Notes: generated from the letters alone by a model not told the origin. Counted from the stretch's first letter, positions 51,779 to 61,430 are shown. The stretch: 64,000 bases of DNA from Chloracidobacterium validum (GCF_018304825.1 NZ_CP072648.1:2339501-2403500); one strand, 5' to 3'. Translations and numbers: made by a program.

Positions 51779-53479
51779 CTAAAGCGCGGTACTTGCCTTG
51801 TCAAAGACGTTTTGCCAGACCAGCCGGGCGTAGTCACCACGCTTGAACTCCGGCCGGGGAGTCCAGCCATAGAAATCAAACGAGGTGAGTTCAACGGCAA
51901 CCTGTCCGAAGCGTAGCGCTTCCTGCGGCTTGTTGTCGGCAGACAACCCCAGGAAGCGAGTGCGCCGCTTCATGCGCTCGATGACCCCGGTTTCCGCGCC
52001 GGGCGCGATCAACTTGTCAAGCCCGGCCCGAATTTCGGCGTCCCAGCCAAGGGTTCGGTCTGGCGAAGTCATATCCACCATGATGTCGCGGATGAGCGCG
52101 AGCATGGTGTCGTAGGCCAGGTGGTCCCGCTTCTGACGCCCTGGGTCGAGCTGGTAAAGCTGCCGTAACCCGCCCGGATCATCGCTCCAACCGCGTGCGT
52201 CTGAACGCCAGTCAATTTGGTATTTCAACAGGTGAATCATGACCGCCGTGGCCAGAAAGACCTTCTCGGCATCCACCGGCTGCCCAGCAACCGAATAGAT
52301 TGGCACATCGGAAAGGCGCAGCAGGTTTGGCGCCAGCGCCGCGTCACCGGCCGAGAGACCATAGGCGCTGCCATCTCCCACGCGGTTGCCACTGAAGTAG
52401 TTGAGCGCGGTCACGGCCGCCACGACTTCAGTGGCATTGAGTGGGTTGCGCTGCGTTTGCCCGCCATTGCTCCACCGCTGCAAGGCATCGGGCTGGGGCT
52501 TCCCGATGAGGTAGAGATCGTCAAAGGTCGGCGCGAGAATATCCCGGTAATAGACCAAACTATGCCGGGCGCGCAGCGGCAAGTCGGTTGGGTCGGCGTA
52601 AAAACCGGTCAGGATTTGTCGGGCCAGCGCAATTCGCTCCTCATCGTTGAGGACGGCAAAGGCCTCATGACCGGCGAACTGCTGCGCCATGCGGCGCGCT
52701 TCCTGCTCAACGTGGCGCGGGTCCATCTGCCGGTCTTCGGGCAACGGGCCGAAGGGCGGCGGCGGCGGCAGGAAGTAAGGCATCAGTAGGCAACCGCCGA
52801 TGGTCCAATTGAGGTTGCCACGCTGCCGTTCGCGGGCAAGAAATTGTCCGATGACCGGGAGCGCGCAGGCCCCTGTGCCGCCATAGACGCTCCCGCAGAT
52901 GAAAAAGCGAACCTGGCTTTGCTTGAGCGTGTTGAAGTCAATCTGGCTCCCGGCCGGCGTGTTGCGGTCGGTCAGCGACGCCGCGAACGCCGCCATGACC
53001 GGCGAACCAATAAATGGTTTCTGGTAAAAGCCCCGGTTGATTTTGACGTCGAGGTCTTTGTCCTCGTAGAAAGCCTGTAGCACGGGGGTGCCGTCCCGCT
53101 TGCCCGGCGACTGGGCCAACAGCTCGCGTAGCGTCGAGATGGGCCGGTCAAAGCCGGGCAGGGCCAGTGGGTCAAAGTCGCGTACTTGGGTGTTGACGGC
53201 CATCGCCCACGGACTGGCCGCCAGTGGTGTGATGCCCGGTTCGCCGTCTCCGTCCTGCATCAAGTGCTGAAGATGACGATAGCGGCGGAGCGTTTCGTGC
53301 AGGACATCGAGCGCGCCAGAACTCCGGTCGGGATCAATGCGCCAGATTTCGAGTTCGTCCCCGGCGCTGGAGAGCAGCCCCTGATGCATACCGGTCGGAA
53401 ATCCCATGGCCAACAACCGGACAAGGGCATCCGCCACCCGTGTTCCATTGCCGCCGGTCACGATGATGATGTTTTTCAT
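51779..53479 (-). CDS. Tubulin/FtsZ-superfamily-like protein (Tubulin_2 type)
   Basis: A 566-residue protein. The N-terminal 'KNIIIVTGGNGTRVADALVR' resembles the first glycine loop, and 'CGSVYGGTGACALPVIGQFL' at about 195-214 resembles the tubulin signature G-G-T-G-[SA]. A poly-Pro run at about 238-243 follows, then a long C-terminal region without clear similarity. It probably binds GTP; polymerisation is not shown. It is 35 bases upstream of the actin-like gene. I could not verify the family by search, so the assignment rests on the two loops and their spacing. Confidence 0.72.
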   Translation of the reverse strand: MKNIIIVTGGNGTRVADALVRLLAMGFPTGMHQGLLSSAGDELEIWRIDPDRSSGALDVLHETLRRYRHLQHLMQDGDGEPGITPLAASPWAMAVNTQVRDFDPLALPGFDRPISTLRELLAQSPGKRDGTPVLQAFYEDKDLDVKINRGFYQKPFIGSPVMAAFAASLTDRNTPAGSQIDFNTLKQSQVRFFICGSVYGGTGACALPVIGQFLARERQRGNLNWTIGGCLLMPYFLPPPPPFGPLPEDRQMDPRHVEQEARRMAQQFAGHEAFAVLNDEERIALARQILTGFYADPTDLPLRARHSLVYYRDILAPTFDDLYLIGKPQPDALQRWSNGGQTQRNPLNATEVVAAVTALNYFSGNRVGDGSAYGLSAGDAALAPNLLRLSDVPIYSVAGQPVDAEKVFLATAVMIHLLKYQIDWRSDARGWSDDPGGLRQLYQLDPGRQKRDHLAYDTMLALIRDIMVDMTSPDRTLGWDAEIRAGLDKLIAPGAETGVIERMKRRTRFLGLSADNKPQEALRFGQVAVELTSFDFYGWTPRPEFKRGDYARLVWQNVFDKASTAL

Positions 53480-53521
53480 TGAACCCGGTGCGCTCCTTTC
53501 AATCGGTTGCCAGAGACGGCT

Positions 53522-53983
53522 TCACCATCGCTTTGGATACAGGTCGCGCCGCCACGGACTCACGACATGAACGAGCAGCATGAAGAGCGCGTACCACAAA
53601 ATTCCAAACACCATGCCGACCATCAGCCCGTAGCCGCCGATGACCGCCGCATTGCGCAGAATGAATTTCCAGCCAATGAAACACAGCAGCACCAGCGGAA
53701 TAAAGCCCAGACAAATGAAGCCCACCGTTTCCCCAAGCGACCAGTTGCGGGCCTGCGGATTGGGCGCGCTTTGCTTGCGGAGAAACTTCACCCCCAACAT
53801 GCCGAGTGCGCACAAGACTCCCACGGCGACGAGGTAGAGAAACCACTTGTCGCCGACCGTCTGCCACTCGCTATCGCTGGTGTCGGTGACGAAATACTGG
53901 ATGAGTTCTTCCGGCAGCGCGAAAGCGAAGCGCTGCCCACCCAATCCAACTGAACGAACTGCCAACATCGCTGGTAAAACCAT
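53522..53983 (-). CDS. Three-helix membrane protein of cytoskeleton-like operon
   Basis: A 153-residue inner-membrane protein with helices at about 46-67 ('FLYLVAVGVLCALGMLGVKF'), 85-107 ('VGFICLGFIPLVLLCFIGW') and 112-138. The N-terminal 40 residues would be outside or in the cytoplasm. I chose the ATG at 53983 since the longer frame overlaps the vWA gene. It lies 29 bases after the vWA lipoprotein gene. Unknown family; probably the membrane platform of the system. Confidence 0.72.
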   Translation of the reverse strand: MVLPAMLAVRSVGLGGQRFAFALPEELIQYFVTDTSDSEWQTVGDKWFLYLVAVGVLCALGMLGVKFLRKQSAPNPQARNWSLGETVGFICLGFIPLVLLCFIGWKFILRNAAVIGGYGLMVGMVFGILWYALFMLLVHVVSPWRRDLYPKRW

Positions 53984-54012
53984 ACACTGCTCACGCCAAA
54001 CCGGCGCGGCCC

Positions 54013-55437
54013 CTATTTTGGGCCGATTGCCAAGTACAGGGTTGCTACCGTTTGCCGCCCGATCGGCGAACGCTCCCAAGGCCCTTGCCAAGTAGCCAGC
54101 AAGTTGTAGGTGCGATTAGCCTGTTCAAGCGTGCGGTCATCACGTGTATTCCACCGTTCAAGCCAGTCTGGCAAGCGTTTTTTGGGGGCGAGTCGCCCCG
54201 TCAGCCGAAAAATACGCCAGGCTGGAGACTTGGCCTGGCTTTCCCAACCTGGCTGTCCGGTGATCAGGATACTGCCATCCGCAGCCGTGACCTGTATATC
54301 GTCCAAACGCGGGTAGCCGTCTTCGGGGTTCTCGGTTGTTGGATACACCGGCGTTACCTGCCATTCCGTCATCTCGGCCAGTTGATCGGCAGGAGCCGCG
54401 CTCAACGCAGCTTCTGACCACGCCGGACGAACCATCACCGCCAGCCGTCGGTTGTTTTCCATGCCAATCTGAATGTTGAACGCGGGCGGCGCGTCCGGCT
54501 GCTTGTGCTTGACCTGGGCAATGCGCGGGCCAAGTCCGCTGGCGGATGGATCGCCTTTGACCTCAACCTGTGGTGGACCAGCAACAAAACAGGATGAAAG
54601 CGGCAGTTCGTGAATTTCGGGGCGACTCTCCAGTTTGCGCAGTTCACGGCGCAAACGGGCGACATTGTTATCGTGCTGACTGGCATCACTAGAGAAGACC
54701 ACTAGGTAAAACGGCCGCCACGTTTGCTGATCGTCTTCGGTTTTGTAGAGCGTGGCGTGCGTGCGTTCGACTTCAGAGTACACCTTACCGTCAAACTGGC
54801 TGCGGATACCAAACAGGGTCGCTTGCCAAGGTGGCTTGCCGTCTGCGCCGTCAAGCAGTTTGAGACTTTCATCCCGAAAGGCGGCCGCAAGCGTTGTCCC
54901 GGTGGATTGCACGCCATCGGTGACGAGCACATGCATGCGCGGCGGCGGGCCGGTGCGCTTACCTTCGAGGTTAGCGGCGAAGCTTCGCACGGCGGCGGCC
55001 AGATCGGTCTCCGGCAGGCTGTAAAACTCCTCTTTGTCCGGCAGCGGATTGAGCGCCTCCCAGGGTTTGGGGGCATCCACGCTCCCGCCGACTTTGCGGA
55101 ACTGAATTTTCATAGCCGGCTCGCACAGTGGCCCGACTTCCGTCAGCAACCGGAGGGTTTCCCGGTAAGCGCTGGCTCCACGCCGATTCAAATAGCCACG
55201 CATGCTGGCGCTGCCGTCCAGATACACAATCAGGTCATCAGTCGCCGGAGCAACAGCGGCAGGCTGGCAACGTGGCTGATCAAAGTCAGCGAGTTCTTTT
55301 TTCTCGACGAGTTCGCCCCACCGCGGGGGCGGCGTCGTGCAGCCACCCAGGGCGGACAGGAGACAGACCACGCCAAGGATCCACCAGCGGGAGCGGCTAG
55401 GTTGTGGCACAGGGTGACGTTTCCAGCCTTGGTTCAT
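54013..55437 (-). CDS. Lipoprotein with von Willebrand A-type domain
   Basis: A 474-residue protein with a lipoprotein signal (lipobox L-G-G-C, Cys at about residue 33). The vWA-like domain has the metal-ion site D-x-S-x-S in 'VYLDGSASMRGY' (about 74-78), a Thr in 'LPETDLAAAVRS' and an Asp in 'VLVTDGVQST'. The C-terminal part is beta-rich. vWA proteins assemble complexes through a bound metal. As the first gene of a tubulin/actin-like operon it may be the envelope sensor or docking subunit. The ATG at 55437 is the one that gives a signal peptide. Confidence 0.82.
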   Translation of the reverse strand: MNQGWKRHPVPQPSRSRWWILGVVCLLSALGGCTTPPPRWGELVEKKELADFDQPRCQPAAVAPATDDLIVYLDGSASMRGYLNRRGASAYRETLRLLTEVGPLCEPAMKIQFRKVGGSVDAPKPWEALNPLPDKEEFYSLPETDLAAAVRSFAANLEGKRTGPPPRMHVLVTDGVQSTGTTLAAAFRDESLKLLDGADGKPPWQATLFGIRSQFDGKVYSEVERTHATLYKTEDDQQTWRPFYLVVFSSDASQHDNNVARLRRELRKLESRPEIHELPLSSCFVAGPPQVEVKGDPSASGLGPRIAQVKHKQPDAPPAFNIQIGMENNRRLAVMVRPAWSEAALSAAPADQLAEMTEWQVTPVYPTTENPEDGYPRLDDIQVTAADGSILITGQPGWESQAKSPAWRIFRLTGRLAPKKRLPDWLERWNTRDDRTLEQANRTYNLLATWQGPWERSPIGRQTVATLYLAIGPK

Positions 55438-55568
55438 GAGCGTTGCTTGACCGGCGACGGCAGCACGCCATCGGGATTGGGACAGACCTTGTCGGTGATG
55501 GACTTTCCAGGCAAGTGAGAAATACACAGCTTAGAAGCGAGTTGCAAGCCACGAACCATCTGATGTAC

Positions 55569-56666
55569 TCACAGGTCGGTTTGGTGAACTTGGCGGAGCG
55601 CCGCTCGGTGTCCGTCCCAACCCAATCGCGCTAAGGCGGCCTCACAGGGCAGCCACGCGCATGCGTCGTGTTCGGTCGCTTGTAACCGAACCGCAACATC
55701 GTCCGCAATCCGCGCCACAAATGCATGCTCTCGATTGAAGACTGGTCCCTGTGCCGCCGGGGGATACCATTCGGTTGTCATCAGCGAGGTTCGCACAAGC
55801 CCAAGCTCGCGCGGCAGGATGTCATAACCTGTTTCTTCGTAGGCCTCACGGCGGGCCGCCTGCGCCGGGGATTCACCCGGCTCAACCCGACCGGTTATGG
55901 GCTGCCAGAAACCGCCCCGCGCCGCCGTCCGGCGCAGCACAAGGTATTCCACCTGCCCCGCCCGCTCACGTACCAGCCAGACCTGCACGGAAGCCTGGGT
56001 AACTTGACGTTCAACCACGTCCCGCTCAAAGACCTGTCCCAGGTGGTGACTGACGCGCGCGCCAACCTCGTCAAGCGAGGGCGACGCCCCGGTTTCGTGG
56101 GCAAGGGATGTCACGGCCTTGTCGGCAATACCACACGGAACGATGAAGTTGAAGTCATCGAGGCGCGTTGTCACGTTGAGCGCAAACCCATGCGAAGTAA
56201 TCCAGCGCGACACACGGACGCCGAGCGCGGCAATCTTGCGCTCACCGGCCACCCAAACGCCGGTCAGACCCGACACGCGCCCGGCACTAATCCCATACTC
56301 GGCCAGGGCGCGAATCAGTGCTTCCTCTAGGTCACGCATGTAGCGCCGGATGTCACGCCGGTCTGGATTGAGGTCGAGAATCGGATAGCCGACCAGTTGA
56401 CCCCAGCCATGATAGGTCACATCGCCGCCGCGTCCGGTTTCATAAACGGCCATGCCCTGGCTTTCGAGCACGGCCGCGGGCGCAACGACGTGCTGCGCTT
56501 TGGCGGCCCGCCCCAGGGTAATCACCGGTGGGTGCTCAAGCAGTAGTAGCGTGTCGGGAATCACACCCTGGCGACGCTGCGCGACGAGTTGCTCCTGCAT
56601 CGTCAGCCCAGCGGCGTAGTCCACCACGCCCAGCGACCAGACTTCCAACCAGCGCGGCGCTGACAT
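55569..56666 (-). CDS. lipB: Octanoyltransferase LipB fused to a Nudix hydrolase
   Basis: A 365-residue protein in two parts. Residues 1-215 are LipB, which moves octanoate from acyl carrier protein to lipoyl domains, with 'TGRGGDVTYHGWGQLVGYPI', catalytic Lys144 ('ERKIAALGVR') and Cys178 ('VPCGIADKAVTSL'). Residues about 225-365 are a Nudix domain whose box (259-281) keeps G-x5-E-x7-R-E-x-x-E-E-x-G. Both active sites look intact. The Nudix substrate is unknown. It lies a few bases after nhaA and before the vWA gene. Confidence 0.93.
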   Translation of the reverse strand: MSAPRWLEVWSLGVVDYAAGLTMQEQLVAQRRQGVIPDTLLLLEHPPVITLGRAAKAQHVVAPAAVLESQGMAVYETGRGGDVTYHGWGQLVGYPILDLNPDRRDIRRYMRDLEEALIRALAEYGISAGRVSGLTGVWVAGERKIAALGVRVSRWITSHGFALNVTTRLDDFNFIVPCGIADKAVTSLAHETGASPSLDEVGARVSHHLGQVFERDVVERQVTQASVQVWLVRERAGQVEYLVLRRTAARGGFWQPITGRVEPGESPAQAARREAYEETGYDILPRELGLVRTSLMTTEWYPPAAQGPVFNREHAFVARIADDVAVRLQATEHDACAWLPCEAALARLGWDGHRAALRQVHQTDL

Positions 56667-56672
56667 CACAGC

Positions 56673-57881
56673 CTACGGGGATGTGGTTGCGTAATCCATC
56701 GTTTCAAGGTCACGGTCGGCCACGTCTGGCTGACCAAAGAACTTCAGCCATAGAAAGCCAATCACGCCTGCCGTGAGCGATGCCAGCAGAATCGTCATCT
56801 TGGATGCGCTCACAATCAAAACATCTTCTGGAAAGGCAAGATTCGTGATGAAGATTGACATTGTAAAACCTATGCCACCCAGCATCCCGGCACCCAGCAG
56901 ATGCTTCCAGTTCAGATCGAGCGGCATCTGACAGACCCGCAACAGCAAGGCTGCGGCGCTGGCCAGGAAAATCCCAACCGGCTTGCCAATGAGCAACCCG
57001 GTGAAAATCCCAATGCCATTGGCGCTGGAAATTAGCGAAAGGACATCCGGTTGAATGATGACACCGGTATTGGCCAGAGCGAAAATCGGCATGATGCCAA
57101 ACGATACGGGATACTGAAGCCAGCCTTCGAGACGGTGCGAAGGCGAGTGCTCATCTTCGCTTTTACCGGTGAAAGGAATGGTGAACGCCAGCAAGACGCC
57201 GGCAATCGTGGCATGGACGCCCGACTTGAGCATGCAGGACCACATCACAAGACCACCCAGCAGATAGGGCCAGAGTACCATGACCCGCCAGCGATTGAGC
57301 ATCAGTAAGATGGCCATCACGACCAGGGCCGCCCCAAGATAACTCCACGCCAGCGCTCCAGAGTAAAACAATGCGATGAGGATGATCGCACCCAAGTCAT
57401 CAATGACCGCCAGCGCAGCTAGAAAGACCTTCAGCGAAGCCGGCACCCGGTCGCCCAAGAGCGCCAAGACCCCCAGCGCAAAGGCAATGTCCGTCGCCAT
57501 GGGAATACCGATGCCGGGCTGGGTCGGCGTGCCGTTGTTGAGCAGGAAATGAATCCCGGCCGGCACCACGATGCCCCCCAGAGCGGCAATGATCGGCAGC
57601 AGAGCATGCCGAATGTTCGATAGTTCCCCAACGTATAGCTCACGCTTGAGTTCCAGTCCGATGAGCAGAAAAAAAATCGCCATCAACCCATCGTTGACCC
57701 AGACTTCCACCGGGAGGCCAGCCACGTTGGCATGCCAAGCATGCAGATAGGCTTTGCCAAACGGCGAGTTGGTAATGAGGAGCGAAAGCGCGGTACAAGC
57801 CAGCAGCAGGATGCCACTGGCTTGACCGGATGAGAGAAACCGCTTGAAGGTCGGCGACAGCCGAATCTCGATGATGGGCAT
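56673..57881 (-). CDS. nhaA: Na+/H+ antiporter NhaA
   Basis: Electrogenic inner-membrane antiporter exporting sodium in exchange for protons. The 402-residue protein has about 12 helices. The diagnostic 'PMATDIAFALGVLALLG' and 'LAVIDDLGAIILIALF' carry the paired Asp of the ion site, and 'GVHATIAGVLLAF' follows. The start MPIIEIRL at 57881 is chosen over a frame reaching 57911. It sits between nuoN and lipB on one strand, fitting a shared theme of ion and proton circuits. Confidence 0.95.
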   Translation of the reverse strand: MPIIEIRLSPTFKRFLSSGQASGILLLACTALSLLITNSPFGKAYLHAWHANVAGLPVEVWVNDGLMAIFFLLIGLELKRELYVGELSNIRHALLPIIAALGGIVVPAGIHFLLNNGTPTQPGIGIPMATDIAFALGVLALLGDRVPASLKVFLAALAVIDDLGAIILIALFYSGALAWSYLGAALVVMAILLMLNRWRVMVLWPYLLGGLVMWSCMLKSGVHATIAGVLLAFTIPFTGKSEDEHSPSHRLEGWLQYPVSFGIMPIFALANTGVIIQPDVLSLISSANGIGIFTGLLIGKPVGIFLASAAALLLRVCQMPLDLNWKHLLGAGMLGGIGFTMSIFITNLAFPEDVLIVSASKMTILLASLTAGVIGFLWLKFFGQPDVADRDLETMDYATTSP

Positions 57882-57959
57882 CGGGCGTACTCCGTTGGAA
57901 TGCCGTGGCATTCCCGAAATCGTTTCCGGGTATCATACAGACGCCAAGCGGTGGCTACG

Positions 57960-59540
57960 TCAGCGGAAGGCAATACCGGAACTCTGAGCGTAAATGGTCG
58001 TGATGCTTTGGGCGACGATGTTCGCCACGTTGATCAGCGGCTGCGGATACACACCAAAAAACAGAACCGCTACTGCGGAAAGGGTCATGGCGACTCGCAC
58101 GCCAAGTGATAGCAACAGGGGCGTGGCATCGGCTGCATTATCGCTGGGCGGGTTCAGGAACATCGCCCGCAAGAACCGCGCGTAGTAGTAAAACGCAACT
58201 ACGGCGTTGAGAACTGCGATCACGGCCACATACACCAACCAGGGTTTCCCGCTGTCAATCAACGACCCAAACAACAGGTATTTGCCGACAAAGCCGGCCG
58301 TCGTCGGGATGCCGGCCAAGCCCAGAATGAAGATCAGCATCAAAACCGCCACACTCGGCGCTTTGACAAACAGCCCATTCAGATCATCGAGCTTTTCCCC
58401 AATGACCCCCTGCCGGTGCAGGGCAATGATGACGGCAAAAACGCCCGTGTTCATCAACGTATAGGTCATGATGTGGAAAGCGACCCCTTGGTAGCCCATC
58501 GTCGTACCTGACACCAGTCCCAGGAGAATATAGCCGGCATGGGCAATGCTTGAATAAGCCAGCAGACGCTTGACACTGTCTTGCGTGACAGCGGCCAGGT
58601 TGCCGACGGTCATGGTCAGCACGGCGACGATGGCCAGCATATCCGCCCAACCCGGGAGTCCCTCCATTTCGCGCAGTGGGGCCAACGCAAAGAGCAGCAT
58701 CCGCGCCAACAACACATATGCGCCGGCCTTCGGTCCAACCGACATAAACGCCGTGACGGTCGTCGGCGCGCCTTCGTAAGCATCCGGGGCCCACATGTGG
58801 AAGGGGACGGCCGCGATTTTGAACAGCAGCCCGGCGGCCACCAGCACCAACGCCACCAGTAGGAGCAATCGCGGGTCGCCACTTTCCGGCGCACCACCTT
58901 GCACGTAGTCGGCAATGGTTTCGGAAATCAGCCCCAAGTTGGTGTGCCCCGTCACGCCATATACCAATGACAACCCGTAGAGAATGAGCGCCGACGAGAA
59001 AATCCCGGTCAGAAAATACTTCATGGCCGCTTCGTTTGAGCGACCGTCACGCTTGAAGTAGCCGACCAGCACGTACACGCTCAATGACATCAGCTCAAAT
59101 GACACGAACAGCGAAATCAGGTCGCCGCTGACCGCCACAAACATCATCCCCAGGGTCGAGAACAGCACAAGCGCGTAGTACTCGCCCCGCTGCTCACGCT
59201 CGAACTCCAGGTACTTGATGGAATACAGAATCGAAAAGGCCGCCGCTACGATGAAGACGAAGCGAAACACGACCGACAGCCCATCAATGAAGAGCATCCC
59301 ATAGAACGCGCTCAGGGGCAGTCGGTCGGCTACCGTCAGGAGCTGCTGCGCCAATGCCAGCGCCACAAATCCCAGACCGGCCAGGCTGAAGTAGGCCGTG
59401 ATGTGCTTTTTGCCGCGGGGCAGCGACACGTCAAGGACAAGCGCCGCGCAGGCAAACAAGGTCAGGATGATTTCCGGCATGATGAGCGCGGTGTCGCGCA
59501 GGGTTGGCAGCGGCGGCAACTCAACAAGCAAAGGCAGCAT
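57960..59540 (-). CDS. nuoN: NADH-quinone oxidoreductase subunit N
   Basis: Antiporter-like proton-pumping subunit of complex I. The 526-residue membrane protein has about 14 helices with conserved 'SFELMSLSVYVLVGYFKRD', 'AAVPFHMWAPDAYEGAPTTV' and 'LLAYSSIAHAGYILLG', including the lysine and glutamate of the proton path. A TTG at 59573 precedes the ATG at 59540; I prefer the ATG. It is the last of the nuoK-L-M-N run. Confidence 0.95.
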   Translation of the reverse strand: MLPLLVELPPLPTLRDTALIMPEIILTLFACAALVLDVSLPRGKKHITAYFSLAGLGFVALALAQQLLTVADRLPLSAFYGMLFIDGLSVVFRFVFIVAAAFSILYSIKYLEFEREQRGEYYALVLFSTLGMMFVAVSGDLISLFVSFELMSLSVYVLVGYFKRDGRSNEAAMKYFLTGIFSSALILYGLSLVYGVTGHTNLGLISETIADYVQGGAPESGDPRLLLLVALVLVAAGLLFKIAAVPFHMWAPDAYEGAPTTVTAFMSVGPKAGAYVLLARMLLFALAPLREMEGLPGWADMLAIVAVLTMTVGNLAAVTQDSVKRLLAYSSIAHAGYILLGLVSGTTMGYQGVAFHIMTYTLMNTGVFAVIIALHRQGVIGEKLDDLNGLFVKAPSVAVLMLIFILGLAGIPTTAGFVGKYLLFGSLIDSGKPWLVYVAVIAVLNAVVAFYYYARFLRAMFLNPPSDNAADATPLLLSLGVRVAMTLSAVAVLFFGVYPQPLINVANIVAQSITTIYAQSSGIAFR

Positions 59541-59582
59541 AATCTGGCTCACGATGACAGGGTTAAGACTCAATCGAACTGT

Positions 59583-61388
59583 TCAGTGTTCGGTGGTGGG
59601 TTGTGCCGGACGCACGGCCGCTTTTTCCTCGCGGGAAGCCGCGTCCCGTGGCGCAAAATAGGTAGGCCGCATCTGGCGGACAACGACTTCGGTCGTGCCG
59701 TTGATCAGCGTGACCAGCGGCTTGGGATACACACCAAAAATGATCATGGCGGCCACGAGTGGCGTGAGATAGGCCCACTCGCGGGCGCTCAGGTCGGGTA
59801 AGTCGGCATTCTTGGGATTCTTGACTGGCCCCAGAAACACTCGCTCATAGAGCCAGAGCATGTAGGCCGCGCCCAGAATGATGCCGGTTGTACCCCAAAA
59901 GGCCCAGACCACGTTGGCCTCAAAGACGCCACGCAGGCCGATGAACTCCCCAACGAAACCATTGAGTAGCGGCAACCCCACGCTGGCCATCGTCGCAATC
60001 ATGAACATTACCGAAAATGCCGGCATCGAGCTGACAATCCCGCCGTAGTCGGCAATCTGCCGCGTATGCCGCCGCTCATAGAGAATCCCGATCATGATGA
60101 AGAGCGCCGCACTGGTTACGCCGTGGCTCAACATCTGAAGCGCTGCCCCGTTGATGCCGTTTGGATTGAAGGCAAAGAGCGAAAGCATGGTCGTTCCCAT
60201 GTGGGCGACCGACGAATACGCAATCGTCTTTTTCATGTCTTTTTGAGCCAGCGCCACCAGCGAGCCATACACGATGCCGAGAATGGCCAGCGTGCCCATG
60301 ACCGAGGTGACCCGCGCATCCATGGCGGCATCGGGAAACATCGGGAAGTTGAACCGCACAAAGCCATACGTGCCGATTTTGAGCAAAATACCGGCCAGAA
60401 TCGCCGAGCCGGCCGTTGGAGCTTCAACGTGCGCATCCGGCAACCAAGTGTGGAACGGCACCATCGGCACTTTGATCGCCAGCGCCAGGGCAAACCCGGC
60501 AAAGAGCCACAACTGCAATGTCAGCGGCACGAGTGGCTTGCCCTGTCCGTCGCGCGCGCTACCGATGGCTTGCAGAGCATAGATGTTGAACGTTCCGTAT
60601 GGAGCTGGTTCGACGTCATACATTCCACCGCCCGCCTGGGCCGCGCGTGCGACGCCGGCCCGCCGCGCCGTTTCGACGCCGTCCAACACCATGCCGCGCA
60701 TTGGCGCGTTATTGCCCACGACGACTTCAACCGCCGCCTTGACTTCCTGGGGATACTTCGCCGCCGTTTCCGCGGCCGTGAAGTAAAACTTGAACACGGC
60801 AACGAGCATGAGCAGCGACCCGACCAACGTGTACACGAAAAACTTGATGGCCGAATACAGCCGGCGCTCCCCGCCCCAGATGCCGATGAGCAAGTACATC
60901 GGCACCAGCATGACCTCAAACAGCACGTAAAACAGAAATAGGTCAGCCGCGGCAAACACGCCAATCATGAACGACTGCATGATGAGCAGCAGGGCGTAGT
61001 ATTCCTTCTGCCGCTTTTCAATGTAGTTCCACGAACAGAGCGCCACGATGGGGCCGAGAAAGGTCGTCAGCATGACGAGCGTCAGGGCGAAGCCATCCAC
61101 ACCGAGCTGGTACTTGGCGCCGATCATTGGAATCCACTCGGCCGTCTCCATGAACTGCAAGCCACGCACGTCGTAGTTCCACATCAGCACGAGTGGTAGT
61201 GAAACCAGAAAACACACGGCCATCCAAACCGTGGCAAACTGTTTGATGAGGTCTGTACTGCGTTTGTCCAGAAAGAACACGATCGCTGCCCCGACCAATG
61301 GCAGCCAAGTGACCAGGCTCAGGATACCAACCGGCCCGATGTAGAGTTCGGCCGGACTCGATGCGAAAACAACATTACTCGGTAGCAT
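59583..61388 (-). CDS. nuoM: NADH-quinone oxidoreductase subunit M with internal insertion
   Basis: Proton-pumping subunit of complex I. The 601-residue protein has 'FLFYVLFEVMLVPMYLLIGI', 'AIKVPMVPFHTWLPDAHVEA' and 'TIAYSSVAHMGTTML'. NuoM is usually about 500 residues. Here a hydrophilic stretch of about 60 residues (about 205-265, with 'GMVLDGVETARRAGVARAAQ') is inserted in a loop before the conserved 'TFNIYAL' region. The ATG at 61388 follows GAGGA by about ten bases. Confidence 0.95.
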   Translation of the reverse strand: MLPSNVVFASSPAELYIGPVGILSLVTWLPLVGAAIVFFLDKRSTDLIKQFATVWMAVCFLVSLPLVLMWNYDVRGLQFMETAEWIPMIGAKYQLGVDGFALTLVMLTTFLGPIVALCSWNYIEKRQKEYYALLLIMQSFMIGVFAAADLFLFYVLFEVMLVPMYLLIGIWGGERRLYSAIKFFVYTLVGSLLMLVAVFKFYFTAAETAAKYPQEVKAAVEVVVGNNAPMRGMVLDGVETARRAGVARAAQAGGGMYDVEPAPYGTFNIYALQAIGSARDGQGKPLVPLTLQLWLFAGFALALAIKVPMVPFHTWLPDAHVEAPTAGSAILAGILLKIGTYGFVRFNFPMFPDAAMDARVTSVMGTLAILGIVYGSLVALAQKDMKKTIAYSSVAHMGTTMLSLFAFNPNGINGAALQMLSHGVTSAALFIMIGILYERRHTRQIADYGGIVSSMPAFSVMFMIATMASVGLPLLNGFVGEFIGLRGVFEANVVWAFWGTTGIILGAAYMLWLYERVFLGPVKNPKNADLPDLSAREWAYLTPLVAAMIIFGVYPKPLVTLINGTTEVVVRQMRPTYFAPRDAASREEKAAVRPAQPTTEH

Positions 61389-61430
61389 GCCGTATCGTTC
61401 CTCGGTAAAGCTTCCCAAACGCCACGCCCG

